Source: Agroathelia rolfsii
Taxonomy: Eukaryota > Basidiomycota > Agaricomycetes > Amylocorticiales > Amylocorticiaceae
DNA: 64,000 bases
Direction: 5' to 3'
Assembly (NCBI GenBank): GCA_018343915.1
Contig: JABRWF010000007.1
Coordinates: 1,116,001 to 1,180,000 of the forward strand
Below, one piece after another: positions 1 through 12,041 of the stretch (position 1 is the first letter of the stretch; the number at the start of each line of letters is the position of its first letter). The notes under the pieces were generated by a model. That model searched no databases, was not told the origin of the DNA, and was given only the letters and a program-made list of their open reading frames with translations. Made by a program: the position numbers and the translations under genes.

Positions 1-531
1 GAAGTCTGCCAGTATGCCTATGGTGGGCTACTGCCAGTGGTTTGTACCTGAAGGAACGGAGTAAACAATTCCGCAATCAATTGGCGCCCAGCGCGTAACT
101 GCACCAAATTTGAAAGTGAGCGACCATTATCGTTATCCATTGTCCTTTCATTCGACTCGTCACATGGTATACAGTCTTACTAGCATTTTGATACATACGT
201 CGGTCCAGTTATCATCATCGACTGGCAACATTTTTGGTCCAATTCAACAACAGTCATACAAAGCTCACTTCCGACTTGCTAGCGAATACCGTCTCTCCGA
301 TTCGGATGGTATAACGGATATATTCTGTAGATGGCTCTTACGAGAAAAAATCAACTGCATCCAATGAGTTTATAGCTCCTTTTTTTGCCTATGCAAATTT
401 GCTGAAAAGAAGTCACGATAAGAACGGCTTTGCGAGATAAGGGGCCCAATATTATACCCGTTTCTTCACGTGGAGCCCAAGTGCTTCTATAAAGAGACCA
501 AGGACTCCCATTTCAATCGTCTCCTCTGAAC
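1..531. other. Left-edge intergenic stretch
   Basis: No recognisable gene. One frame is open from the window edge to a TAA at 62-64 and could be the last 20 or so codons of a gene lying to the left, but it has no family signature. The rest is AT-rich and probably holds the promoter and 5' leader of the OPT transporter that starts at 532. Confidence 0.4.
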
Positions 532-3500
532 ATGCCTCCCACAACTGCTGTAGACGACATTCCTGATCTTCGTTCTGGCAGGCCTGTTTACGACGGCAAT
601 GTCAGCGGCTATGATGACTCCAAGGATATTGAGCTTGCGGACAGAAAAGATCCTGGTGATGTGGAAGAGACAGACAAAAGTATAGATAGCGAAGAAATTA
701 TCCAAAGGGATGAGGAGGTGGCCATCCATGTAAGTAGTGAAGCAAACTTTTACAAGAGATTTGAAGAGACCTTGTCCAGGTTATTTCAACGAGGGATGAC
801 CCTGACGAACCCACACTCACATTCCGTTCTGTTTTTCTCGGCCTCGGCTTGAGCGCTTTTTCAGCAGTAGGCAAAAGCGTATATCACTTCTCAGTCCTCC
901 AGTACAAATGATGTTGCTATTTAGGTTCTGGGGACAATCTATACTTTCAAGCCCCAAAACGCCAGTGTTTCCCAGGTGTGCATAAATATAATCGAAAATG
1001 TTTCTTAAATCCTTAAGTCAGGAAAGCTTTTTTGTTTGATTATTGCCTACATATTAGGAGAGGCAATGGCATGTGTGTGACAACCGCATGACTTTGGATG
1101 ATCATCAGTTATGAACGCCTTCAAACAGCTATTATTCCTCAACGCGGGTTATGGCGATACCTTAATCCTGGGCCTTTCAACATCAAGTATAGCTTTATCT
1201 TTCTTCCATAAAAACCCAATCTCAGTCGAAGCATCAGAGAGCATACCGCAATCGTCATTATGGCATCTACAGCATCCACAGTGGCGATAGGCATGGAGAT
1301 CATTGCTGCCCTAAACCTTTTCTACGATATCAGGTTAAACGCTGCCGTCGCCATCTTCCAGATCTTCGCCACTCAAATGATTGGATATGGAATTGCTGGC
1401 GTGTTGCGCAATCTTCTCGTATACCCCACCTACGCCTTCTATCCAACCTACATCTCAGTCGTCAACCTGCTGCAGTCGCTTCATTTCGAAGGTTCATTAA
1501 ACAAGAAGAGGCGCACGTTCTTCTGGATCGTATTCATTGGCATCTTCTGCTGGGAATGGGTTCCGCAGTGGGCATTTCCTCTTTTAACAGCAATCTCTGT
1601 CGTTTGCATTGCGGATAATGGCCGTCATGCGTTTGTGAGGAACCTGTTTGGAGCAGGGTCCAGTAACGAGGGCATTGGACTTCTTAGCTTCAGTACAAGC
1701 TGGACTCTGATTACACAAGGGACGCCCCTTGTATGGCCTTTGAAAACTCAAATGAATTCTTACAGTAAGTTCTACGCAAACGTCACTCCATAATACTATT
1801 TTAATTCGGTCTAGTGGGCATGGCCATTGGGTATATTGTTCTGACGGCGTGTTACTATACCAATGTCTTTGATGGGTACGTCCATTGATTGCATGTCGTT
1901 TTCAGAGAGCGCTCATGTAGTACTATACTTAGTCGAAACCTCCCGTTCATGTCGCAATCCCTTTTCGGTACCAACGGCAGCGTCTACGACCAAAGTGCTG
2001 TGGTTGACCCGACGACCTACCAACTCAACAGCAGCGCCGTAGCAGAGGTCGGTCTACCACGCTATACGACTACTTATGCCATCTCGCAGCTATGCTACAA
2101 CCTCTCAACTGGTGCCGCAGTCACCGCCGTCCTGCTGTGGAATTGGAAAGAACTCAAGGCAGCATTTGGCGATATGAAATTCTTAAGAGGAAACAACGCA
2201 CAAACTGTCGTCGATCCTCATTATGAAGGTAAGGCGGTTCTAGATGTATTGCATTGTGATAACACAGTGATAATATGGGGGCATAGCCATGAAAAAATAT
2301 GCAGAAGTACCTCAGTGGTGGTACATTGCTACATTTATTGTTAGTCTGGCTGTTGGTATTGGATGCAGTGCAAGTCGATCCCTTTCTGCTTTTTTAGGCC
2401 GCATATATTGAGCTTTACAAAAAGTACGCCAGCCCAAATGGTCATGCTTTGATGCCGGCTTGGAGTATCATTCTCTTTACGATTATCAGCGCACTTCTGG
2501 CCGTTGTCCTTGGTTTCAGTGGGTTAAAATATACAATAAACCATCGCTTTCTTTGATAAGCCTATTTCTAGTTACTGCAACAACCGGCTTCCAGATCTCC
2601 ATTAAATATGCAATTCAAGTCATTGCTGCATTTATTCATCCAGGCCAACCTATCCCGGTCATGTACGCAAACTTGTACGGCAATAGTACATCCTTCCAGG
2701 TTCTGTATATGTTACAAGGTCTGTTGCGTTTTTATCGCCCCCAGTTTCCTGAATTATTGATGCAACAAGGCATGTCGTGCAGATCTTAAGCTCGGTCAAT
2801 ACACCAAGCTACCGCCTCGGTGGACGTTTGCTGCCCAAATGGCAGGATCGGTGATAGGATCGATCTTCAACTACACCAGTTCGTTTTCTCATATGCACCA
2901 AGTCCGACGATTAATTAACTGTTGTGCTCGTAGTGATGATATCAATCGTCGACGCCAATAGGGACGTTCTCCAAAATCCTACTGGCACTCGCATCTGGAG
3001 CGGCTGGGTCATTCAGTCTTACAACAGTGCATCAGTCGCACTTGGTGCATTGGGGAGGGAGCTTTTCGAAATCGGGCGCCCCTCCGGTTACTGGATCATC
3101 CCATTCTCCTTGTACGCCCTCATAGAATGATCTCTGCACAGGTTGCCAAATCATTAACCCGTTTTGTACAGGATTATCGGCCTGTTTCTGCCGCTCCCCT
3201 TCTGGCTTGTTTGGAGATACTCCCCCAAAGATAGTCGTCTCGCTAAGGCGATGGAATTCATCAACATGCCCATTATTTCGCTTTACATTGGCTATCTCCC
3301 TTATTCTGTCAACGGTCAATGGTGGAGCTGTCTAGTTATTGGATTGGCGTCACAGTGGTGGGCACGTACACGTCGTCCAGGTTGGTTTAAGAAGGTTTGA
3401 AGCGGCTTTTCTTTTTCGTTTCTCTGACCAGCCACTAACGCGAATATTCCTGCAGTATAATTACCTCCTCTCTGCAGGACTTGATGGAGGCTCTCAAGTG

Positions 3501-3626
3501 ATTTTGTTTATCCTGTCCTTTGCTGTGTTTGGTGCGAGTGGCAACGCAGTAAATTTCCCCACCTGGTGGGGAAATCCGGCAACTTTGTCTGTCGATCGCT
3601 GTATGAGTACTTCTATTAACGATTAA
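532..3626 (+). CDS. OPT-family oligopeptide transporter
   Basis: This is a proton-coupled importer of small peptides (oligopeptide transporter family), expected in the plasma membrane. The acidic N-terminal tail leads into the conserved DDPDEPTLTFRSVFLGLGLS segment (about 785-850). The family motif NPGPFNIK follows near 1165-1180 and is split by an intron before EHTAIVIM. The second hallmark, KLGQYTKLPPRW, is at about 2787-2822. Many hydrophobic segments lie between them. The gene ends in the usual NFPTWWGN...VDRC tail. About a dozen short introns interrupt it, and the exons join to roughly 750 residues, normal for the family. All expected blocks are present in order, so it looks intact. It is tail to tail with flavin monooxygenase copy C, with about 209 bp between the stops. 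The start is the first ATG before the acidic tail. The substrate cannot be inferred. Confidence 0.9.
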
Positions 3627-3835
3627 CGCACACGGCTATCACTATGTAGTATATATAACACCGAGTTTGAATTGAAAACACTACTTTAGTTCAAGGATGG
3701 TACAGTTCAGCCGACTAATTCTTATTATAGCAGTACTGGCCAACCCAAGATGATCATAATGCACACCTTAAGCTCGCCTTATCCGACTCGGAATAGGCCA
3801 AATGTGCATATTACATCTTTTCCAAAAGAATGCCT

Positions 3836-6196
3836 TCAAAATTTGATCAGGTTTGATCCAAGATGAGCGCCCTGCTGAGAAATATCGAGAATCCATTTCT
3901 CAATATCGAATGAAGATCGCAGCTGCATACGAACGAGCGCCAAGCCAACAATGGCAACGGCGATGGATGATTTCACCATCGTCGCCACCATCCTCCTTCT
4001 CTTTATCTCCTTCTCCCACTTGCTTGCTCCTACGGTGGAGAAGTCCGCCCAGATAGGTCGGCGTAATAACCACCAGAAGTAAGTCAGGGAACCGGGAAAC
4101 GTAGCTCCGTTCTTGCCCGTTTCATCGGGACGGTACCACGAGACGCAGTCACTCCAGACGGTATCTTGGAGTTTGTCTTGGAGCCAGCGGTTATATTGGT
4201 CGGATGCCTGAGACTTAACGACAAATGAGCGCACTTTAGCGTCAATGATCGGTTTGATCAGCTGCAGAGCGTATTGGACCTGTACTTCGGTTGTGAATAC
4301 GACAGACGCATGGCCAGTGGTTACATTGGGGCCTAAGAAAGATATGATTAGAGAAGAATGAATACAAGGATGAAGTTGGCTTGCCCGTTAGGATGAAATA
4401 GTTGGGAAAGCCCTGAGCAAAAAGTATGAGTTGGGAAGGTGAAGAATTACTCGGAATAGAGATAATCTTACGGGAACACAAGTGCCCAAGTATGCTGTAG
4501 GTGCGCCTCGTTCATACCAGTACTGATGAAGCGATTTGCTGTCTCTGCCAGTAACGGCCAGGCTTCTGCTTTCCTGGGAACACATTCAGACTCTGCAAGC
4601 CTTTGACAAAAATGAATTAGATGGATCCTGATGCACTCACTATGATCTCGAAACCGGTAGCATATACGATTACGTCCAGAGGAATGACCTCGCCGCTGGT
4701 TAACCGAACCCCGTTCGGCAAAATGGTGTCTACTTTATCCCAAACAAGCTGAACGTTGGGACGCCCAAGGCTGTGGAGATATTCGGGATCGATGATGAAC
4801 CGTTTGCATCCGGGCGCTGGAATTTTACTTTGGTAAGATATGGAAGTCGAATTGGACTAATGTGAAGGCTTACAATATGTTGGAATGAGCTTTTCAGCGT
4901 ATTGTTTAGGTGCATACCATCGCGTATAAAGCTTCATTGACTGTATACAAATAAATCATTGATTTTTATCTTAAAATAGTTCAACGACTTGAACACATAC
5001 GCTGCGGAAGATGTTGCGCAATATCGTGTGTTGCTTGGGGAAAAATAGATAAATGCTATCTTGCTATGTTATTATGATAAGGTGTTAGCTCTTTGGCGAA
5101 TGATGAAATATTACAATCGTCTCACTATCGTCATAAGAAAGTTGCGATACCCTCTTGCTACAAACGGGACATGCGCAAATATCCAATGAAGCCAGCTAGG
5201 AAAACGATGCTGCAATTTAGGCAGGTACCATTGCGGTGTCTTTGCAATATTGATCACTTGAATTTCGGGGTTTTTAGATATTGCACCGACGATTTGAGCA
5301 CTGTAGATTATTTGAATTTGGGATCGACACTGTGCTAATCCATGAAACAACCCTCGACACCTACCCGGAACATCCATTTCCAATGACACCAACCCGCTTT
5401 CCTGTGAGATTGACATCATGTCTCCAACGTGCAGAGTGCCAACTCAGCCCCGAAAATGCCTCTACGTCCTTAATTCCTTTAGGAATCGATGGCTCCGGAA
5501 AGAGGCCTGTTGCAGCTATGACAATATGAGCTGTCACATCCTCGCGTTTGCCATTTTGTGTGTTCTCTAGTACAAGATGGTAAAGCTGTTCTTCCTCGCT
5601 CCATGTGGCGGAAATAACTGCGGTATCTAGCACCGTATGTTTGGCTAAGCTGTGCGATTCGTATATTTTCTCCCAGTATGCCAGTATCTCTGGCTGACTG
5701 CCGAAGAGCATAGACCAATACGGATTAAGCTCGGTTGAGAGGGAATACCAATGGGTTGGGACATCACTGCTCTGGCGATGGATAAAGTATCAGCAGCTGT
5801 AGTCAGGCAATATCGCTTAGAAGAAGTGCATACACAACCTGGATAGGTATTGTCCTGTTATACGTTATGGCAAAATGTATTGCTGTCAATCTTACACAGA
5901 CCTGCTTTAAAGTTTGAATGGAGAAGCTCACCCGCCAGGTGCCACCAATCTTCGAAGACTTTTCATATACCTGTAGCCACCCAGTCATGAGTGCGTCCTC
6001 ACAACTTAATGTTGGATTGCATTTACCGTAAAATTCTTGTAGTGTAGTTGGTCTTTCAAAGCAAGAGCAGCAGTGATGCCACCAAGGCTTCAACGTAGTC
6101 AGCATGGTGGACAGTTTGATTAACGTCAATCAGTGGGCACTAAGCTCACCCAGCACCTATTATGGCTACATGGACTTCGGTCTGGTGTGTCGACAT
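3836..6196 (-). CDS. Flavin monooxygenase, BVMO-like (copy C)
   Basis: This is a predicted FAD- and NADPH-dependent oxygenase. It starts MSTHQTEVHVAIIGAG. The FAD Rossmann motif GAGLGGITAA is completed across an intron, followed by VYEKSSKIGGTW and NTYPGC. The sequence FSGLSWHSARW fits the type I Baeyer-Villiger fingerprint FxGxxxHxxxW, but Arg follows instead of Pro or Asp. The NADPH Rossmann motif is GVIGNGCSG, and the ATG motifs read IAATGLF and YATGFEI. The C-terminal third has [10 protein letters not shown] and a hydrophobic stretch that may anchor the protein in a membrane. There are about 11 introns and about 560 residues, and no break is visible. An in-frame TGA just upstream of the SRSLAVTGRD exon must lie inside an intron whose acceptor is CCCAG. 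It is related to the cluster at 38-49 kb but more diverged and on the opposite strand. The substrate is unknown. Confidence 0.85.
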
Positions 6197-6771
6197 GGCT
6201 TGCCACTTAAAATTATAAGTTGAGTACTAGTTAACGTTGATGGCAGTTCGGAGAAAAAGTACAAGTGCGTGCACACAAATGCAGAGGGTTCAGTTCAGTC
6301 CAATTATGGAGGAGGGCTTAGTAGGCAGGAAGTAAGGCACTCGGGACAGGTGCCACCGACTGCCGAGCAGAAGTAAGCAGGCCACCTGTCAGACAACACC
6401 ATGGCTCCATTGTTCGGATACACCAGCCGAATAAATCCAGTACCAATTAATTAAAGACTTCGAATCAAATCTATGGGTTGTCAGTGAGCCTGGTAGTCTG
6501 AGAAGTGAAGTCTCCATGGAAAATACCAAGCATACCAGAATAAATTACTGGTAGTTTATACGGCAGAGAGTCGAATAGGATCACTGCTAATGAACGATTG
6601 AAGGATAAGAACATGATGAACATATCAACAAACGTACAAATCCATCTGCGGTCTTGTGAACGTTGCGCGGAAAAAACAGAATCCACTTGAGCACGTGTTT
6701 TTCCAGTATCTCCATCATAATAACCCTTATGCCACTACACACCATGTTGAAATCACGAGCTTATCATGACG
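6197..6771. other. Intergenic stretch upstream of copy C
   Basis: This is the 5' side of the monooxygenase on the minus strand. No conserved coding sequence was recognised. The short open frame at 6471-6686 has no family signature. Confidence 0.4.
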
Positions 6772-7022
6772 TGTCACGAACGTAACGAACGCCTGTTATA
6801 GGCAAGTTTCCTTATTTGTTCTTCTACCGTATGTACGAGTTTTTCCTATCTCTTCGTGTTTCTACTGTACTTCTCTCTTCTTGCTCTCTTTACCTACTAT
6901 CATAGCCAATTCAAGAGAGATCGATTGTTACAATTATTCAGTACTTTACATGTATATAAGAACGATCTACAATCTATAGTGTCTTGTGTGTTATTTTTCC
7001 TCTGCTTGATCTTATTGTGACA
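6772..7022. mobile_element. Probable solo LTR
   Basis: The segment is 251 bp and bounded by short inverted ends: TGTCACGA at the left and TTGTGACA at the right, the TG...CA layout of LTR retrotransposons. Inside are a pyrimidine-rich part and a TATA-like stretch (tgtatataagaacg, about 6951-6964) followed by a T-rich segment, as in copia-type LTRs. No gag or pol coding sequence adjoins it, and I see no clean target-site duplication (left flank tgacg, right flank ctccg). It is therefore either an old solo LTR or a chance match. No second copy occurs in this window. Confidence 0.4.
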
Positions 7023-7170
7023 CTCCGGTCATTTGTCGATCACACCGCGTTACGCGTTACGCCGGCTCTCATAATCTTTATTACACCACACTTGCCTATA
7101 CTGCGTAACTTATACTATAGCCCTTATGACACCGTAGTTTGTTTGTAGTACATGATGCGGTATATAAATG

Positions 7171-7199
7171 TAAAAATAAAATAAAATAAATAAATAAAA
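7171..7199. repeat. A-rich (AAATA)n/(AAAT)n low-complexity tract
   Basis: Simple A/T tract between the putative LTR and BCS1, made of aaaat and aaat units. Confidence 0.7.
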
Positions 7200-7320
7200 C
7201 TTGAGCACGTGATATAAGGCGTTTCCGAGGCTATTCTATTTTGCTTCCGGGCCACTCCTCCATCACTGCAATAACTGCAATAACGCGCGAGCGTGAAAAG
7301 TCAAAAGTCGCGGCGCTGGT

Positions 7321-8868
7321 ATGGACTCTACGACTGCAAATCATGTATTGGGCACTCTCGCCGGCGACAAGTGAGCTTTTCTCAATGAAATGCTAGTATA
7401 TGCCCCATAATGACCCTCTAGTCCTTATTTCCAGGCTGGCTTCGGTCTCATGGTGCATTATTATTGCTTTACGGCAACTCAAGACCAGCTAGCTTCATAC
7501 TGACTTTCGGGCTATATCAAAATGTCCATGATTTCTTAGGGCGTTGGCGTCGGCTTGACCGCCCTACGGAGAGGCCTGACTATAGGAAGCGCTGCTCTAC
7601 AAAGGCGCATGCTGGTCTCACTTGAAATTAATAACAAGGACCGCTCATACGACTGGTTTCTGGCATGGATGGCTCACAATGCCGCGTCGCCAAAACGAAG
7701 CAACTGGTTGCGGAGTCATCAACTGAGTGTGGAGACAAAAATGGAGCAGAGGAACAATGGCAGCTCTGATGTTATGTTCAATCTCGTTGCTGGACCTGGC
7801 ACTCATTGGTTCAAGTATCGAGGAGCATGGATGCAGGTCTGTTATGAATATTATATAAGTTTCTAATGAGGCAATTGACAAGTTTCCATGAACAGGTCAA
7901 GCGTGAGCGAGAAACACGTTCCATGCAAATGATGTCTGGCACCCCCTGGGAAACGGTTACACTTACCACGCTCTCGCGTGACCGCGCCCTCTTCCCCTCC
8001 CTCCTTGCTGAAGCGCGAGACTTGGCCTTACGCGGACAAGAAGGCAAACTGGTTGTTCACACCGCCTGGATGACCGAATGGCGACCTTTCGGCCTCCCAC
8101 GGCGCAAGCGCCCACTCGACAGTGTTGTTCTTGCAGATGGCGTGCGAGAACAGATCGAACAAGACGTCCGTGCGTTCCTGGCCCGAAGGAAATGGTACGC
8201 CGATCGCGGTATACCCTATCGGCGTGGGTACTTGCTCCATGGTCCTCCCGGTTCGGGCAAGTCGAGTTTCATCCAAGCTTTGGCGGGTGCTCTGAATTAT
8301 GATATTTGCTTGCTTAATCTATCTGAGAGGGGTCTGGGTGATGATAAGCTCAACCACCTGCTCTCGAATGCTCCTGAGCGAAGTATTATTCTCATTGAGG
8401 ATATTGATGCTGCTTTCAATAAGCGCGTGCAGACCAGTGAAGATGGGCAAGTCCTTTCTACTCTAGTCTTGGTGGGGTTCAAATACTTAATCTTCAACTA
8501 GCTATCAATCGTCTGTCACGTTCTCTGGCTTCCTCAATGCCCTTGATGGTGTGGCCTCAGGCGAAGAGCGTATTGTCTTCATGACGACAAACCACCCCGA
8601 GGTGCTCGACCCGGCTCTTATCCGGCCTGGCCGTGTCGACCTCTCGCTTCTCATCGACGATGCAACGCCGTTGCAAGCCCGCGCATTGTTCGTTCGCTTC
8701 TACGACGGGCAAGGGGAACATGTCGATCAGCTCGGCGCCGAGCTGGAGAACTTGGTCAAGCAGGAGATGCAGAAGGGTCGTCGAATCAGCATGGCGGCTC
8801 TACAAGGCCTGTTTATCCGCAGTGAACCAACAGATGCCCTCAAAGAATGCAAGAGCATGTTCAAGTGA
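7321..8868 (+). CDS. BCS1: Mitochondrial chaperone BCS1 (AAA ATPase)
   Basis: BCS1 is an inner-membrane AAA ATPase that moves the folded Rieske iron-sulfur protein across the membrane during assembly of respiratory complex III. The start is [13 protein letters not shown]. Next come a hydrophobic segment (AGFGLM then [16 protein letters not shown]) and the BCS1-specific domain ([20 protein letters not shown], later [12 protein letters not shown]). The AAA domain has Walker [10 protein letters not shown] (near 8240), Walker B IILIEDID, and [18 protein letters not shown]. Exons join to about 425 residues, the usual size. The intron 8447-8501 begins with GC (GCAAGT) instead of GT. Only that boundary gives the conserved [12 protein letters not shown] junction in frame. 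It is divergent from copy C, with about 1.1 kb between the two start codons. Confidence 0.92.
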
Positions 8869-8951
8869 TTCTTACTATACACTTATCCGTTGAGTTGTTA
8901 GATAGCATATAGATCCAGTATAATAGCAGTACAGAAATATATCGATCATCT

Positions 8952-10156
8952 TTAGAATATAGGCCGTCTCTTTCGTCCAGTAAACTTCGAGTCGTTGGGC
9001 ACATCTTCTTTTCCCCTTTTGCGATATAGCTATATACGAATAACAACGCTTAGTCTTCATTTGCTCTCCAAGGAAGGAGCAAAAACCACGTACTTCTTTC
9101 TTTTTGAGAATCCAGTCCCGATCCTTAACCCCCTTTCGCTTCCCACTACGATCGCGCTTGCCCTCCTTTGCTCTTCTCTTTTCAAATCGAACTTTTGAAT
9201 CCTCTTCCTCCTCGTCTGCGCCTTCACCCTCTAGCCCTTTAGGTACCCTCTGCCCACCGCCACCACCGACGAACAAACACAAAAACACCTTCCTGGCTTT
9301 CCTCGAATTGGGATAATCGATCACGACACCACCACCGAAGCCGGCGCGTTGTGCTGCAGCGGTGACAAGCTGTACTTGGTCGTCTGTACTGGGGTAAAAC
9401 TGAAATATTGCCCGTGAAGGGTTTTTCAAAGCAGAGTGGAGAGTGGTGAAGAAGCGTGCGAGGCGATGAGGTGGGGAAGATGTTGGATGAGATGTTTCGG
9501 CATTCAGGAGCCATTGGAGGACGGATATGCTGTAGTGCATTTTATATTGATGTAATAGAAGGAAATATAAATTCGCTTGTTTTGCGGATATTCGATAGAC
9601 GAGAATAACAAACCTGATAGCGCCGTCAAAGCTTCCTGGACGAAAGCCAAAGCCTTGGCCTATATCTTGCAGGAAAAGATCGCCTTCAACCTCACGTTCA
9701 AGTGCAACCTCTCCAGACAGACAATGAGTAAGAAAACACCCGTATAAATGCGGTATCAAAGTCTAAATTACTTACCTAACATACTCGGGGCAATATCTAC
9801 CCCTGTCCAGATGTACCCCTCCTGATCCAAGATCTCACCGGACAGCCCAGAGCCACACCCAATGTCAAGCAAGAAGGCAGGCTCATCCGGGGAGAGATTT
9901 AGAAGCTCCAAAGCTCGGTATGTCATATCTGCCTGAATTTGCTGGTTGCGGGTGCTGTTGAGGAGCTATAGACATCAGCTTTTATAGGAACTCTCTAGAA
10001 AGCAGTGCTAGAGCGGCGAATGCACTTTTTGGTGTATTTTTTGGCCTCGGTATCGCCATAATACTATTGGATATGGTTCAGTCGCTGGTACTTGGTTGGT
10101 GATATGGGAGCTATACAGACGATTTCAGGAGGCGCGATGAGTTCTGGTCGAGACAT
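8952..10156 (-). CDS. BUD23: 18S rRNA (guanine-N7)-methyltransferase BUD23
   Basis: BUD23 methylates a guanine in 18S rRNA (G1575 in yeast) and is needed for export of the small ribosomal subunit; it works with Trm112. The start MSRPELIAPPEI is typical and is followed after an intron by YYGDTEAKKYTKK. The SAM-binding motif is LLDIGCGSGLSGEIL, then GVDIAPSML. Later come GDLFLQDIGQGFGFRPGSFD and the basic C-terminal WBS_methylT domain ending KDRDWILKKKE. The last exon is reached by splicing from a GTACGT donor and encodes RKRGKEDVPNDSKFTGRKRR before the end PIF and TAA at 8952-8954. Reading straight through the last intron gives a false longer C-terminus. Product is about 280 residues. The start codon is 191 bp from the divergent BET3 start, so the two genes probably share a promoter region. 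Confidence 0.92.
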
Positions 10157-10347
10157 TGCTTGCGACAGAGCGTATCAATGCTGCTGATAGTATAGACAAG
10201 CAGACTCGGCGATGTTTTGTGGACAAGATTAAGTTTTATTTTGTGGAGATTTGTTTACTTCCGGAAACCCATTTGCTTTGACCGCGATCCGGCAGACAAG
10301 TTGCTGGCTGCAGTTCAAGTTGCCAACCTCGGCAACGACAATCCACC

Positions 10348-11178
10348 ATGTCCTCTGGCAAACAATACAAATCCATCGGCGAGGAGCTCTGGAAAGGACG
10401 CACAGAGAAAATCGTGAGCAGTCTCGAGATCTATCTCTGCCCACGCATCACTGGGCTCAGCTTTGTTCACACACCTGATTTACTACAAAGTAGAACGCGG
10501 AACTCTTCGCGCTCACGTATGGCGCACTCGTGGTGCAGCTTATTCAGGATCTGGAGGACTACGCCGAGGTCAACAAGCAACTAGAGCGCATGGGTTATAA
10601 TATTGGCACAAGGCTCATAGAGGACTTTTTGGCGAAGAGCAATCTCGGTAGATGTGCTGATTTCAGGGATGTAGGCGAGGTTGTCGCCAAGGTTCTTGTT
10701 ATTCCTTCATGTTATTTTATTTAACGATGGCTCATACTCTCAAAATGATAATTAGGTGGGGTTCAAATCTTTCCTCAACATCACGCCAACAATCACGCAT
10801 GTTGGTCCTACACCATCAACAACATCTGGACGACCAGCAAGTCTCCCTACCTCGAGCGGGCCAGGCTCCTCATTCGTGCTTACATTAGAGGAAAATCCAC
10901 TGGCGGAGTTTGTGGAATTACCACAGGATGCTCTGGATGGCGGTCTATGGTTCAGCAATGTTCTATGCGGCGTGCTACGAGGTGCACTGGAGATGGTAAG
11001 CCATTGGCAGTACAATCCCTGCAAATATTAACAATATAACCCCCCTGTCTTCAACCAGATACAAATGCAGGTGGAAGCCACGTTCTTGTCTGACGTTTTG
11101 CGGGGAGACGAAAGCACAGAAATCCGCGTCAAGCTAGTCAAATATCTTGAGGAAGAGGTCCCCGTCGGTGATGACTGA
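10348..11178 (+). CDS. BET3: TRAPP complex subunit Bet3 (TRAPPC3)
   Basis: Bet3 is a core subunit of the TRAPP tethering and Rab-exchange complexes acting in ER-to-Golgi and Golgi traffic. The start is [15 protein letters not shown]. After the first intron (acceptor just before AACGCGGAAC) comes [20 protein letters not shown]. The GRCADFRD segment keeps the conserved cysteine that is acylated or binds lipid in the family. It continues [18 protein letters not shown] and, after the last intron, [20 protein letters not shown]. The C-terminus is [11 protein letters not shown]. Four exons give about 190 residues, the expected length. No defect seen. Confidence 0.93.
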
Positions 11179-11311
11179 TTACAATTAAAAGGGATAATTG
11201 TTGTACGAATAACAGTGTAATATTTTTCTGCCTGTGGACGCCGCCCGGTAGTACGATGGAGAAGAAAAAGGGAGGGGGGGGGGGAGAAAGCCGTCTCTAT
11301 AAGTTCATCTA

Positions 11312-11882
11312 TTAGTTGATACGTTCGACACGGTTGAGCTTCTTCGCCGTCTTCGCGTTCGTCTGGGTGTTTTGACCGCGCACGGGGAGACCCATGGCGT
11401 GCCGCTTGCCGACATAACTGCCAATCATACGTTGGTGAGCAATGTTGCCCCGCATCTCGCGCCGGAGGTCGAGCTCGATCTTGAGACCCTTGAGCACGTC
11501 CTTGCCATTGTTACGCATGTTGAGTGCTTTTGTGCGCACGGCCTCCTGCAGCTCCCTCAGTGGTGTGTTGCCTGGGGGTGCTTTGAAGCTTGGTGTTGCT
11601 AATGGATAGCGAAGAGGTGACGGGGCGGTAGCGGGAGATGACAGGAATGAAGAGAGAGCGGTTAGCTGCGACTGTGTCAGGCCGCGCACTTTGCAGGTGT
11701 CGTGAATTTGAAGACGGGCACAGAGACGGTGTGCGGTCTTTTGACCAACGCCGTAGAATGCACACAGTGCATACTGCAGAAAAAAAAAGTGTTTGGTTTT
11801 TACATTAGGAAAAACAGACTGTAGTTGAACGCACCTTGACCACCTTGTTATCTGGCAGCTGTACACCAAGTATGTGCACCAT
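11312..11882 (-). CDS. Mitochondrial small-subunit ribosomal protein uS13m
   Basis: This is an S13-family ribosomal protein of the head of the small subunit. The start is [16 protein letters not shown]. One intron (about 11775-11834) separates this from [20 protein letters not shown], the helix-hairpin-helix block of S13. The C-terminal part has [20 protein letters not shown] then [20 protein letters not shown], the RNA-binding tail of the family. Length is about 170 residues. The bacterial-like sequence, and the lack of the longer cytosolic S18 form, mark it as the mitochondrial protein (yeast SWS2-like). A Ser/Pro-rich insert sits in the middle. It is divergent from the FAM50 gene, with 159 bp between the two start codons. 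Confidence 0.88.
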
Positions 11883-12041
11883 GATGAGCCCAGTGGTGTG
11901 TAATTGAAAGTGTAAAGACCAAGACGGGGAAGGGAGCTTTGGTTACAATTCAGATTCCGAGCTTCTGCCTCTGAACCACATCTATTATACACCACATCGT
12001 CAACCGCCAGCACCCGGATTACGCACAGCACGCTACTCGTC

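Noticed and set aside
8875..9120. A long read-through C-terminus for BUD23
   Set aside because: Splicing at a GTACGT donor restores the conserved family ending, so the read-through frame is intron and 3' sequence.
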